Below are positions 8,549 through 19,301 of a stretch of 64,000 nucleotides of DNA, in pieces; the first letter of the stretch is position 1; every line of letters starts with the position of its first letter. The stretch comes from Saccharothrix algeriensis (GTDB lineage: Bacteria; Actinomycetota; Actinomycetes; Mycobacteriales; Pseudonocardiaceae). The stretch is from NCBI RefSeq assembly GCF_016907655.1, contig NZ_JAFBCL010000001.1:6048001-6112000 (forward strand), written 5' to 3'. A program made the translations under genes and the position numbers. Under the pieces are notes generated by a model. That model was not told the DNA's origin. It did no database searches and was given only the letters and a program-made list of their open reading frames with translations.

Positions 8549-9586
8549 TCACAGCCGCCGGGCCGAGCGCCACGCCGTCGAGTAGAACCCGCCGTCGTCC
8601 AGCAGGGACGTGCCGCCCACGTCGCCCAGGGTCGGGCCGTTGATGCGCTCGCGGCTGGAGATGAAGCGGTGGTGGCCGGCGTCGTCCAGGCCGAGGTAGA
8701 TGCCGACGTGGTCGAGGGTGTCGGGGTCGTCCTCCACCTCGAAGAAGACCAGGTCGCCCGGCTGGAGGCGGCCGTAGTCGACGGCGCGCCGGCGCTCGTT
8801 GGGCACCAGCTGGACGCCCGGGCCGAACTCCGAGATCGCGTAGGCGCGCCGGGGCAGGCCCGGGCCGGCGGTGTTGGTGCCGAGCAGGGGCATGCCGAGG
8901 CGGTAGCCGAAGACGAGGCGGACGTAGCCCGAGCAGTCGACGGCGCCGTAGCGGCCGGGCTCGGGCTCGGGGCGGGGGCCGTCGGGGAACTGCCAGGGCA
9001 CGCCGAGGTAGTCGTAGAAGTCCGACTGCTCCTGGCGCCCCGCGCCCGACGCCTTCACCGGCCCGAACGAGGCGTCGCCCCGGAAGCGCACGCCGGCGGC
9101 GTCGGCCTCGTCGGGCGCGTCGATCAGGTACTCGGTGGCGATGGCGAGCACGTCGGGGCTGGTGTCCTGGCGGGCCCGGGGGAACCACTCGGCGAACCAC
9201 GCCTCCCCCTCGGCCCCGGCCCGCCACGGCTGCGGCAGCAGCCGGACCCACGAGGAGGTGTTGACGGTGGCCCTGGTCGCCTGCGGCTCGCTGAACGACC
9301 GGCGCGGCCCGGTGAGCACCGCGGTGCGCGCGGTGTCGGTGAGCACCGCCACCACGTCGCCCGCCTGGCGGACGACGGTGCGGGCCGGGTCGGTCAGCCG
9401 CTCGTAGACGTACTGCTCGGCCCGCGCCTCGACCTGCGAGGAGGCGGGGGCGGGGCTGCTGTCGGCCGGCGCTTCCGGCCACAGCGCGACAGCCGCCACG
9501 AGCGCCGCGACGATCACCGCCGCCGTGGCCGACATCCCCAGCACAGCTCTTCCCGCCACCGCACCCCACCGCCCCGAACGTCTCAC
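8549..9586 (-). CDS. membrane-anchored NlpC/P60 hydrolase of the PGA operon
   Basis: A 345-residue protein starting at a GTG that overlaps the pgsC stop by four bases (GTGA), so translation is coupled. Residues 15-36 form an N-terminal signal anchor (SATAAVIVAALVAAVALW). An extracellular region of about 180 residues precedes a C-terminal NlpC/P60 domain with the catalytic Cys in AVDCSGYVRLVF and the His in DHVGIYLG; the order fits the Cys-His-polar triad. NlpC/P60 enzymes cut gamma-D-glutamyl bonds. In Bacillus, the PGA depolymerase PgdS belongs to this family, so as the last gene of the operon this protein could trim or release poly-gamma-glutamate, or cut peptidoglycan to let it pass. The role assignment is inference from context. 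Confidence 0.85.
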   Translation of the reverse strand: MRRSGRWGAVAGRAVLGMSATAAVIVAALVAAVALWPEAPADSSPAPASSQVEARAEQYVYERLTDPARTVVRQAGDVVAVLTDTARTAVLTGPRRSFSEPQATRATVNTSSWVRLLPQPWRAGAEGEAWFAEWFPRARQDTSPDVLAIATEYLIDAPDEADAAGVRFRGDASFGPVKASGAGRQEQSDFYDYLGVPWQFPDGPRPEPEPGRYGAVDCSGYVRLVFGYRLGMPLLGTNTAGPGLPRRAYAISEFGPGVQLVPNERRRAVDYGRLQPGDLVFFEVEDDPDTLDHVGIYLGLDDAGHHRFISSRERINGPTLGDVGGTSLLDDGGFYSTAWRSARRL

Positions 9587-10068
9587 ACCGTGGGCACCAG
9601 ACCGATGAGCACCCCACTGGCCAGCACCCCGTAGCCGGCGGCACTGACGGTACCCGTCGCCAGCGCGGTGACCAGGGGCGGCTGCCGCACGAGCTGGTAG
9701 GCGATCAGGCCCGGCACGACGAAACCCAGCGTCTGGTGCGCGAACAGCAGCGGGAAGTCGCTCTGGATGAGCAGGAACAGGGTGGTCTGCAGCAGCACGC
9801 CGGTGAGCACCACGGCCGCGAACAACCGCTTGCCGTAGAGGATCACCACGCGCTGCAGCAGCTTGACGGCGCCGAAGGTGACACCGCTCATGACGAAGAC
9901 CAGCAGGGCCCGCCGGTAGTCCTCCACGAGGGTCAGGGCCAGCCAGCCCGGGGTGATCATGCCGCCGGGGGAGAGGTTGGTGGTCAGGTAGCAGGCCAGG
10001 GAGAACACCAGGCCGATGGCGAGGCCGAGGGTGGCGACCTCGGGCAGGAGGAGGGATCCGTTGGTCAC
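9583..10068 (-). CDS. pgsC: PgsC/CapC, poly-gamma-glutamate synthase membrane subunit
   Basis: A 161-residue protein of five or six membrane helices (EVATLGLAIGLVFSLACYL, ALLVFVMSGVTFGAVKLL, FAAVVLTGVLLQTTLFLLI). The segment NLSPGGMITPGWLAL is the conserved PgsC/CapC signature (LSPGGxxxPGY in family members). The length is close to the Bacillus proteins (about 149). PgsC forms the membrane complex with PgsB that polymerises glutamate through gamma-amide bonds, using ATP, on the inner face of the membrane. It starts with a GTG that overlaps the pgsB stop by four bases and ends in a GTGA overlap with the hydrolase gene, so all three are translated as a coupled unit. Confidence 0.92.
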   Translation of the reverse strand: MTNGSLLLPEVATLGLAIGLVFSLACYLTTNLSPGGMITPGWLALTLVEDYRRALLVFVMSGVTFGAVKLLQRVVILYGKRLFAAVVLTGVLLQTTLFLLIQSDFPLLFAHQTLGFVVPGLIAYQLVRQPPLVTALATGTVSAAGYGVLASGVLIGLVPTV

Positions 10069-11837
10069 TGCTGCTCCGGGCGTCGGGGTGCGGGGCGGTC
10101 GTCCGGTCGTCGCGGTCCACCGCGGTCGGGTGGCTCGGGCCGCCGGGGCTCGAACAGGTCACCCCGCACGGCAGGGGGGTGGTCGGGCTGCGGGCGCGGC
10201 GGCCGGGGCGCGGTGCGCGGGTCCGGGCGGTTCGCGTCCGCGCGGCTCGGGTCCGGGCGGTTCGGGTCCGGGTACCTCGGGTCCGCGCGGTGCGGGTCCG
10301 GGCGCCTTGGGTCCGGTCGCTGAGGTTCCGGGCGGCTCGGGTCGAGGTAGCGGGTCTCGGCCGCCGCGCCGCCGGCGTCCGGGGGCAGGCGGCGCGGCCG
10401 GTCGGCCGGCTGCGGGCGTCCCGGCTGCTGCCGCACGCGCGCCGGGTCCGGGGCGGGTCGGGGCGGGCGCCGCCCGTGCTCCACCGGCGCCGCGCGCGGC
10501 GGCCGGGGGCGGGCCGGGTCGGCGCCGGGCCGGGCGGCGGGGGGACGCGGCGGGGCCGGGCCGGTCGCCGCGGCCCGCGCCGCCCGGTTGTCGGGGCGGT
10601 CGTCGCCGGCGGGTCGCGCCGGTCGGGCGTCGGGGCGCTCGTCGCCGGCGGCCTGTTCCGCCGGGGGTTCGGGCAGGTGCTCGATGGCTTCGAGCAGGAC
10701 CTCGCCCTGGCCGTGGATGTTGCCGATCGCCACCAGCGACGCGGTGGAGTCGACCTCCGCCAGGATCGCGTCCAGCAGCTCCTGCGGTCCCCGGGCGCCG
10801 CCGAGGTCGGTCACCCGGTCGCGCCACTGCTCGTCGACGGTCGACAACGCGCTGCGCGTCGGGTCGCCGATGAGCACCACGCGGTCCGGGTCGATGCGCG
10901 CGACGAGCGCGCCCATCTGCTTGTTGCGCTCCACGCGGTCCGGGCGGCAGTTGACGACCACGTGCAGCGGACGGGCGATGGCGCCCTGCTCCAGCAGGCG
11001 CTCGATGTTCATGAGCGTGGACTCGGGGTCGTTGGCGGCGAAGACGTTGGCGAGCTTGATCCGCTTGTCGCCGGCGGCCCGGGTCTGCACCGACAGCACG
11101 CCGGGGTCCGGCGGCGCGGTCCACATGCCGTGCAGGGCGGAGCGGCGGTTCACGCCCAGCAGCTCGGCGACCTTGAGCGCGATGGCGACGTTCTCCTTGA
11201 ACGTCACCCACGTGAAGCCCGCCATGTCCTCGTCGGCGACCTCCTCGGGGTCGACGGCGATCAGCTCGCAGTCCCGCTTGGCCGCCTCCTGCTCCAGGAT
11301 GTGCAGCCGGTCCTTCTCCGCCGTCACGCACACCCCGCCCACGGGCATGGACCGGCTCAGCGAGCGGGCCACGTCGTCCAGCGTCGGGCCCATCTCCGCG
11401 AGGTGGTCCTCGCGGACGTTGCACAGGACCCCGATGGTCGAGCGGATCAGCTTGCTCTGGTTGATCTCCTGCAGGTCGGGCATGACGGCCATGCACTCGA
11501 TGACCAGCACGTCGGACCGGTAGGCCGCGGCGCGGCGCACGATGCCGATCTGCTCGACGACGTTGGCGATGCCCCACTTGCGGTAGACGGGTTCCTCGCT
11601 GCCGTCGGGGTGGATGAACCGCGCCGCGGTGCCGGTCGTCTTGGCCGTGGTGACCAGGCCGCCGCCGCGCAGGGCGCCGGCGCACAGCCGGGTGATCGAG
11701 CTCTTGCCGCGGATGCCGTTGACCAGGACCCGGTGCTCGATGGTGGCGAGCTGGGCGAGGTGGCGCCGCTGCTCGACGACGCCGGCGGCGAGGGTGCCCA
11801 GCGTCAGGACGACGAACACGGTGTAGAGGTAGGTCAC
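10065..11837 (-). CDS. pgsB: PgsB/CapB, poly-gamma-glutamate synthase ATP-dependent ligase
   Basis: A 590-residue protein. An N-terminal membrane helix (YLYTVFVVLTLGTLAAGVV) is followed by the Mur-ligase-like P-loop NGIRGKSSITRL and family blocks KTTGTAARFIHPDG, ECMAVMPDLQEI, NVREDHLAEMGPT and FAANDPEST. These match the amide ligase subunit that activates glutamate as an acyl phosphate. Bacillus PgsB has about 390 residues, and the homologous part here ends near residue 400. The last 190 residues are a Pro/Arg/Asp/Ala-rich low-complexity tail with repeated RPDPxR-like units, not found in the Bacillus enzyme. The start is a GTG overlapping the upstream stop (GTGA). The tail may be disordered and could bind the acidic polymer or cell-wall partners; that is inference. 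Confidence 0.93.
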   Translation of the reverse strand: MTYLYTVFVVLTLGTLAAGVVEQRRHLAQLATIEHRVLVNGIRGKSSITRLCAGALRGGGLVTTAKTTGTAARFIHPDGSEEPVYRKWGIANVVEQIGIVRRAAAYRSDVLVIECMAVMPDLQEINQSKLIRSTIGVLCNVREDHLAEMGPTLDDVARSLSRSMPVGGVCVTAEKDRLHILEQEAAKRDCELIAVDPEEVADEDMAGFTWVTFKENVAIALKVAELLGVNRRSALHGMWTAPPDPGVLSVQTRAAGDKRIKLANVFAANDPESTLMNIERLLEQGAIARPLHVVVNCRPDRVERNKQMGALVARIDPDRVVLIGDPTRSALSTVDEQWRDRVTDLGGARGPQELLDAILAEVDSTASLVAIGNIHGQGEVLLEAIEHLPEPPAEQAAGDERPDARPARPAGDDRPDNRAARAAATGPAPPRPPAARPGADPARPRPPRAAPVEHGRRPPRPAPDPARVRQQPGRPQPADRPRRLPPDAGGAAAETRYLDPSRPEPQRPDPRRPDPHRADPRYPDPNRPDPSRADANRPDPRTAPRPPRPQPDHPPAVRGDLFEPRRPEPPDRGGPRRPDDRPAPRRPEQQ

Positions 11838-14092
11838 CGGGCGCCCTTCCCGGCTCGGGCGGGCGCGGTGCGCGCCGGCGGGCGGCGGGTCGCGGGTCGG
11901 GGCGGCTCGTGCGGCGCGGGCGCCTCGACCGGCTTCATCAGCCTGGTGGGGTCGGTGGCCGCGCCCTGCGGCCGGCGGACCTCGCCGAGCCGGTCGGGGC
12001 CCTGCGTCACGGCTTGGCGGCAGATCTCCAGGCACGAGGCGATCGTGCCGACCTCGTCGTGCCGCTGCGGGTAGATGACCGACTTCAGGTCGCCGCGGAC
12101 CAGCTGGTCGGCGGCGCGGGCGACCCGGCGCAGCGGGCCGAGCGCGGAGAAGGTCAACCAGCCGTAGCCGAACAGCGCGATCAGCGCGGCGATGAGCGCG
12201 ACCAGCTGCGCGTGGCGGCGGGTCTGGTTGACCGGCAGGGCCAGTTCCGCGCCGGGCTTCTCCGACACGACGGTCCAGCCGAGCCGGCCCACCTCGCCGC
12301 CGAGCACGGCGGCGGCGGTGAGGATGGCCGGGCCGTCCTCGCCGGGCCGCGCCTCGCCGACGGCGACGCCGAGCCGGGCGCGGGCCGCGCTGTCGCGCAG
12401 CGCCTGGCCGGAGACCTCCTCGAAGGCGATGAACCCGTCGGTGGCGCTGATGGTGCGGAAGTCGGCGTCGACCAGGCGCGCGTCGCCGGGCACCTGGCGC
12501 AGCAGCCCGCCCAGGTGCTCCAGGTCGTACTCGCCGATCAGGGTCGAGCCGTCCTTCAGCGGCACCTCGGCGAAGATGACCGGCACCCGGCCGGTCTGGT
12601 TCTGCTGGCGCAGCCCCGCGCTCCTGGCCGGGGGCTCGCCGATGCGCAGCGGGGGCCGGCCGAGGACCCCGTCGGGCCGGCCGGAGGGGTCGACCGGGTA
12701 CAGGCTGCGGTAGCGGGTCTGGTTGGCCATCACCTGCTCCAGCGCGGGGCGCAGGGACTCCCGCGACCCGTCGCCGGCGGCGGCGACCGCGGCCAGGTCG
12801 GCCAGGCCGTCGTTCATGCTGCGCCGCAGGGCGTCGGTCGCCTTGGCGGTCTGCGCGCGCACGCTGGCCACGACCCCCTCGGGGATGTCCACCTCGTCCG
12901 CGCGGTAGGCGAAGAGCATCCCGGCCGACCAGCCGAACACCGACGCCGCGAGGACCCCGGCGGTGGCGCGCGCGGTCGGTCGGCGGCCGGTGACCGGCCG
13001 GCCCTCGCCCGCCCCGCCGGTCAGGCGGTCCCGGCACAGCTCGGCCGCGGCGACGACGCGCGCGACCTCGGCGGTCCGGGCCGGGCGGATCCCGGCGTCG
13101 AGGTCGCCGGAGGCGAGCGAGAGCAGGTCGGACCGCGCGGCGAGCACCGGGGCGGTGACCACGCGGCGCACGACCGCGAAACCGGCGACGGCCAGCAGCG
13201 CCAGCACGGCGGCGGGGACGATGCCCGAGGCGCCGGACGAGCCGCTGGACAGCGGGCCGTCGGCGGTGGCCACCACCGCGAGGTCGAGGCCCTCGGGGCT
13301 GCCCGCCGGCGACACCCGCGCGTAGGCGAAGGTGGGCTGGACGCGGTCGGCCCGAGTGCCGAGCAGGGCTCCCGGTTCCCCGGCGGCGGCCGCCTCGGCG
13401 GCGTCGGCGACCAGGCGGTCGACGGCCTGGCCGCGGTCCTGCGCCAGCGGCCCGACCGCGCCGACGACCCGGCCGGACAGCGTGGTCAGCAGGAAGGACT
13501 GCCGCAGGGACGGGTCGGCGTCGGGCTCGGGCAGCCGCACGGCCGCGGTCGCCACGAGCAGGCGCCCGTCCGGCAGCGCCGCGGCGGCGATGAGCACCGG
13601 CTCGCCGTTGGCCGCGACCGCGGAGGTCACGGCGGCGCCGTCGACCCGCGCCGGGACGGCCTGCACCGGCACCTGCTCGCCGCGGGCGGCCAGCAGGGCG
13701 CGGTCGGCCCCCGCGAGCACCGCGGCGCCGCGCCACCTGCGGTTGCGCACCAGCGCGTCCAGCACCTGTCCGGGGTCGCCGCTCGCGCCGGCGGTGGCGG
13801 TCCGCAGGTCGCCCACGCCCTGGGTGGCGCTCGCGCCGATCGACCGGGCCGCGCCGGCGGCGATCTCCTGCTGCGAGTCGAGGAACGCCGCCGGCACCTC
13901 GTCGCCGTCACCGCCGCTGAGCAGCACGCCGGTGGTGGCGGCCAGGGCCAGCAGGAGCACCAGCAGGACCGCGGGCAGGGACTTGACCGTCGCCGGGAAC
14001 CCGCCCTCGGGAAGTTGATCTTGCAAGCGTCTCAACCGGCTGTCACGATCCGTAGCCGTTTTCTCGCGCACGTGGCAGTCTCCGACCATCAC
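11834..14092 (-). CDS. tandem sensor-HAMP membrane protein heading the PGA operon
   Basis: A protein of about 752 residues built as two similar modules. Module 1: a membrane helix (LPAVLLVLLLALAATTGVLL), an extracellular sensor of about 220 residues, a second helix (PAAVLALLAVAGFAVVRRVV) and a HAMP-like linker (LLSLASGDLDAGI). Module 2 repeats this: ATAGVLAASVFGWSAGMLF, a cache-like sensor with VFAEVPL-type strands (VIFAEVPLKDGSTLIGEYDL) and a fourth helix (VALIAALIALFGYGWLTFS). It ends in a clear HAMP (LGPLRRVARAADQLVRGDL...RHDEVG) and a Pro-rich tail. No kinase, cyclase or methyl-accepting domain follows, so it cannot signal in the usual way. Its stop overlaps the pgsB start by four bases, so it may control or scaffold the synthase directly; that is inference. 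Confidence 0.8.
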   Translation of the reverse strand: MMVGDCHVREKTATDRDSRLRRLQDQLPEGGFPATVKSLPAVLLVLLLALAATTGVLLSGGDGDEVPAAFLDSQQEIAAGAARSIGASATQGVGDLRTATAGASGDPGQVLDALVRNRRWRGAAVLAGADRALLAARGEQVPVQAVPARVDGAAVTSAVAANGEPVLIAAAALPDGRLLVATAAVRLPEPDADPSLRQSFLLTTLSGRVVGAVGPLAQDRGQAVDRLVADAAEAAAAGEPGALLGTRADRVQPTFAYARVSPAGSPEGLDLAVVATADGPLSSGSSGASGIVPAAVLALLAVAGFAVVRRVVTAPVLAARSDLLSLASGDLDAGIRPARTAEVARVVAAAELCRDRLTGGAGEGRPVTGRRPTARATAGVLAASVFGWSAGMLFAYRADEVDIPEGVVASVRAQTAKATDALRRSMNDGLADLAAVAAAGDGSRESLRPALEQVMANQTRYRSLYPVDPSGRPDGVLGRPPLRIGEPPARSAGLRQQNQTGRVPVIFAEVPLKDGSTLIGEYDLEHLGGLLRQVPGDARLVDADFRTISATDGFIAFEEVSGQALRDSAARARLGVAVGEARPGEDGPAILTAAAVLGGEVGRLGWTVVSEKPGAELALPVNQTRRHAQLVALIAALIALFGYGWLTFSALGPLRRVARAADQLVRGDLKSVIYPQRHDEVGTIASCLEICRQAVTQGPDRLGEVRRPQGAATDPTRLMKPVEAPAPHEPPRPATRRPPARTAPARAGKGAR

Positions 14093-14227
14093 CTGATGAG
14101 GAAGGTCGCGCCCCCCGAATGCGCTACCTACGTTGATGCAACCCGTAGATTGTGCACCAGAAGGTCATCGAATGAGACACCAGTAGGGGCGACCAGTGGG
14201 TCAAACGAGTGAAGCTGGCTACCTTAA
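14093..14227. promoter_or_regulatory. divergent promoter region of the PGA locus
   Basis: These 135 bases separate the leftward HAMP-pgsB-pgsC operon from the rightward lipoprotein-capA pair. It is noticeably more AT-rich than its surroundings (for example ctacgttgatgcaac and ccttaagtgacaaatt), as expected for back-to-back promoters. I cannot assign -35 and -10 boxes with certainty. Confidence 0.45.
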
Positions 14228-15124
14228 GTGACAAATTCCCGGTCGCACCGCCATTGTCGGTTTGTTGTCGCCGTGATCAGCATCTCGCTCGTCGGATGTC
14301 ACGCCGGGAGCCCCGCGGACGATGTGCCGCCGCCCGCGGAACTCGGCGAGCGGATGCGCGCCCACGCCGCCGCGCTGCGCGAGGACGCCCCCTACCGCCC
14401 GCCCGACGCCGAGCAGCGGCGGGCTTTCCCCGCGGCGCTGGCGGGGCTGGGCGCCACGCCGTCGCGAGCGGACGACCGGTTGCGGGAACTGGGGTTCACC
14501 GTGTCCCGCGCGGTGGACGGGCGCACCGGTCGCCCCTACGCCCTGGCCGCCACCGAGCCCGGCGCCGAGCGCGCGTGGGGCCTGTACGTCGTCGACCTCT
14601 CGCAGCCCTCCCGCGTCGCGGTGCAGGTGCCGCACCCGGCCAACGACCTGCGCACCGCCGACATCGGGTTGGCGCTGTTCCGCAGGCTGCCGGGCGCGGT
14701 GCTGGCCGTGGCGGGCACGCACCGCCGGGCCGCCGCGGGCGCGGGCGACATGGCGCACCGCACCGACTCGATGTTCCACGCCCTGGCCGAAGCGCACTCG
14801 CGCGAACGCCTGCCCCAGGTGCAGGTGCACGGGTTCGACGACGACAGCCTGCCGTCGGCCGACCTGGTGCTCTCACCCGGCGCGGGCGACGGCGGCCCGC
14901 TGCTGGACCGCGTCGCCGACGACCTGGACGGGTCGATGCGCGTCTGCCGCGCCTGGGCGCGCGACTGCGGGGACCTGGAGGGCAGGCGCAACCGGCAGGG
15001 CGGGGTGGCGGCCGAGCACGGCGCGTTCTTCGCCCACGTCGAGATCAACCGCACCACGCGCGAGTCCCCCGAGCGGTGGGACGAGGTCGTCCGCGCCCTG
15101 GGCGAGGCGTTGACCGGAACATGA
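14228..15124 (+). CDS. lipoprotein paired with capA, possible PGA-processing hydrolase
   Basis: A 298-residue protein starting with GTG 14228. The N-terminus has basic residues (RSHRHCR), a short hydrophobic core and the lipobox LVGC at residues 21-24, so it is probably a lipoprotein on the outer face of the membrane. The body has conserved-looking polar blocks: VQVPHPANDLRTADIG, AGTHRRA, DMAHRTDSMFHAL and VQVHGFDDD. Spaced His and Asp residues of this kind are seen in zinc amidohydrolases such as N-formylglutamate amidohydrolase and phage PGA hydrolases, which would suit a PGA locus. I cannot confirm the family, and the enzyme idea is inference. It lies 19 bases upstream of capA and is likely co-transcribed with it. 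Confidence 0.7.
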   Translation: MTNSRSHRHCRFVVAVISISLVGCHAGSPADDVPPPAELGERMRAHAAALREDAPYRPPDAEQRRAFPAALAGLGATPSRADDRLRELGFTVSRAVDGRTGRPYALAATEPGAERAWGLYVVDLSQPSRVAVQVPHPANDLRTADIGLALFRRLPGAVLAVAGTHRRAAAGAGDMAHRTDSMFHALAEAHSRERLPQVQVHGFDDDSLPSADLVLSPGAGDGGPLLDRVADDLDGSMRVCRAWARDCGDLEGRRNRQGGVAAEHGAFFAHVEINRTTRESPERWDEVVRALGEALTGT

Positions 15125-15143
15125 CCGTTGTGAAAGGACTCCA

Positions 15144-17612
<2,469 letters not shown>

Positions 17613-17665
17613 GGACCGGGGGCGGGTCGGGCGGGCTGCGCCGTTCCGGCGCGTCGCGGGGGCCG

Positions 17666-19301
17666 TCAGTCCCCTCGCGCGGCGCCGGGGGCGGTGGGTT
17701 CGCCCGGCTCGCGGTCGGTGTGGTCTACGCGGTCGGCGGGGTCGTCGTCCAGCACGTCCAAGCCGAGGGCGCGCGGCTGGGCGGCGAACTCGGCCGGCGG
17801 GACCTGCCGGGCAGGTGGCGGCGTGGCGGGCGGTGGTCGCCGGCGCGCACGGCGAACCCCTCGCCGGTCTGCGGTAGTGGCGGGTTTCGCCGACACTCGT
17901 GCGGAGCGTCGAGAGCATGAGCAAGCACAGAACGGCGCCGCACAACAGGAACACGGGCACGTGGGGGTGGGGCGTCCACACGTCGGCGACGACGAGCTCG
18001 GCCAGGGCGACGTCGGCGCCCAGCACTGCGGCCAGCACGACCAGCAGCCGCGGCAGGCGGCCGGTCCGGATCAGGACGAACCCGAGGAAGAACGCGCCGC
18101 CCAGCACGATGTGCGCGTCGACCAGCAGCACACCGCGCGGGGTCAGCAGACCCGCCGCGTGCAGGCAGGCCAGCAGGACCAGCGCGAGCGCGCCGAGGAC
18201 CACCAGGCAGTTGACCAGCTCGCGCAGCAGCACCCGCCACGCGGCGTCGCGGAACCAGGCGGTGGGCCGCCGCTCCCGCAGCAGTTCGGCGGCCTGCTCG
18301 AAGAACCGGTTGGCCCGCCACTCCGCGACGCCCATGCCGAGCGCCAGCGGCGCCGCCGCCACCGCCAGGTCGAGCCCGCCGCCGATGAACCGGACGTCGG
18401 TGTAGAGCAGGAAGGCCGCGCACAGCGCCGTGTGCCCGACGACGGGCAGCGACCCCAGCACCAGCGCCCGCGCGGCCGGCGGTCGGGCGCCGGGTGCGTC
18501 CTCGCCGCGCAGGGTGGCCAGCAGCGCCAGGCCGAACGTCGCCGTCGCGGAGGAGAGGCCGAACAGCAGCACCGGGACCAGCAGGGCGTCGGCCAGGCCC
18601 GACACCAGGTACCCCGCCCCGCCGAGCACGACCGGCAGGGCGGCGAGGAAGACCAGCGCCTCCCGGCGGTGGAAGACCAGGATGCCCGAGGCGACCTGGT
18701 GGCCCGTCAGCGCCACCACGAACAGCACCGCCCCCGGACCGCCGCCGGGGGAGCGCAGCACGAGCGCGGCCACCGCCGCCAGCGCCACGCCCCCGACCGC
18801 CAGCGCGCGCAGCAGCCGGCCCGCCACCGCGCCGGCGCCCGAGCGGAGCACCTGGTGCGCCACCCAGATGGTGCCCGCCCCCCAGAGCCAGCCCACGGTC
18901 GTGGCGACCACCAGGGCGCGGACCACCACCGGGCCGCCCAGCGCGGTGAACACCGCCGGGTAGACCGCCGCGGGCAGCAGGTACAGCGGGCCGTGCACCA
19001 CGTCGCGCCACGAGCGGTGGCCTGCCCCGCGACGGCAAGCCCTGTGGTGGCAAGCCCTGTGCCGGCAAGCCCCGGGGTGGATCACGTCGGGGCGACCCCC
19101 GCCGGAGCGGTCGGGGTCGCCCGCGCGCGGCAGCCGGTCGTGCACCCGCCGGGCCAGCTCGAACACGTCGGCCGCCCGGTACACCTCGACCGCGACCCGG
19201 TCGGTGACGCCCAGGCTCTCCAGCACCGCCGCCACCTGCAGCTCGTCCACCGGGTCGGGCAGCACCCGGCCGACCCGCCCGGTCAGGTCGGCGACGGTCA
19301 C
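17666..19301 (-). CDS. pelG: PelG-like 12-helix membrane protein, C-terminal frame disturbed
   Basis: Starts with a GTG that overlaps the pelF stop by four bases. Residues 1-60 form a small soluble part (VADLTGRVGRVLPDPVDELQ), then come about twelve membrane helices (for example LLVPVLLFGLSSATATFGLA, VLLRELVNCLVVLGALALV). Twelve helices next to PelF fit PelG, the Wzx-like inner-membrane transporter of Pel polysaccharide. After the last helix (PVFLLCGAVLCLLMLSTL, near 17900) the frame has no stop for almost 3 kb and runs antisense through capA, which is not credible. Coding-like third positions move to a different frame around 17820-17880, and the plausible end is the TGA at 17666. So one or two small indels, real or sequencing errors, probably lie there. 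The PelG assignment is by topology and context. Confidence 0.65.
19030..19078. repeat. three-copy 15-base tandem repeat inside the pelG-like gene
   Basis: The unit ggcaagccctgtggt occurs three times in a row with small changes. On the coding strand it encodes a Cys/His/Arg-rich linker (CRHRACHHRACRRGAGH) just before the first membrane helix. The unit length is a multiple of three, so copy-number change would keep the frame. Confidence 0.7.

Noticed and set aside
11909..14212. Long rightward frame opposite the sensor-HAMP gene
   Set aside because: It has Gly/Arg/Asp/Gln-rich composition and no domain; the leftward frame has membrane helices and HAMP motifs in order.
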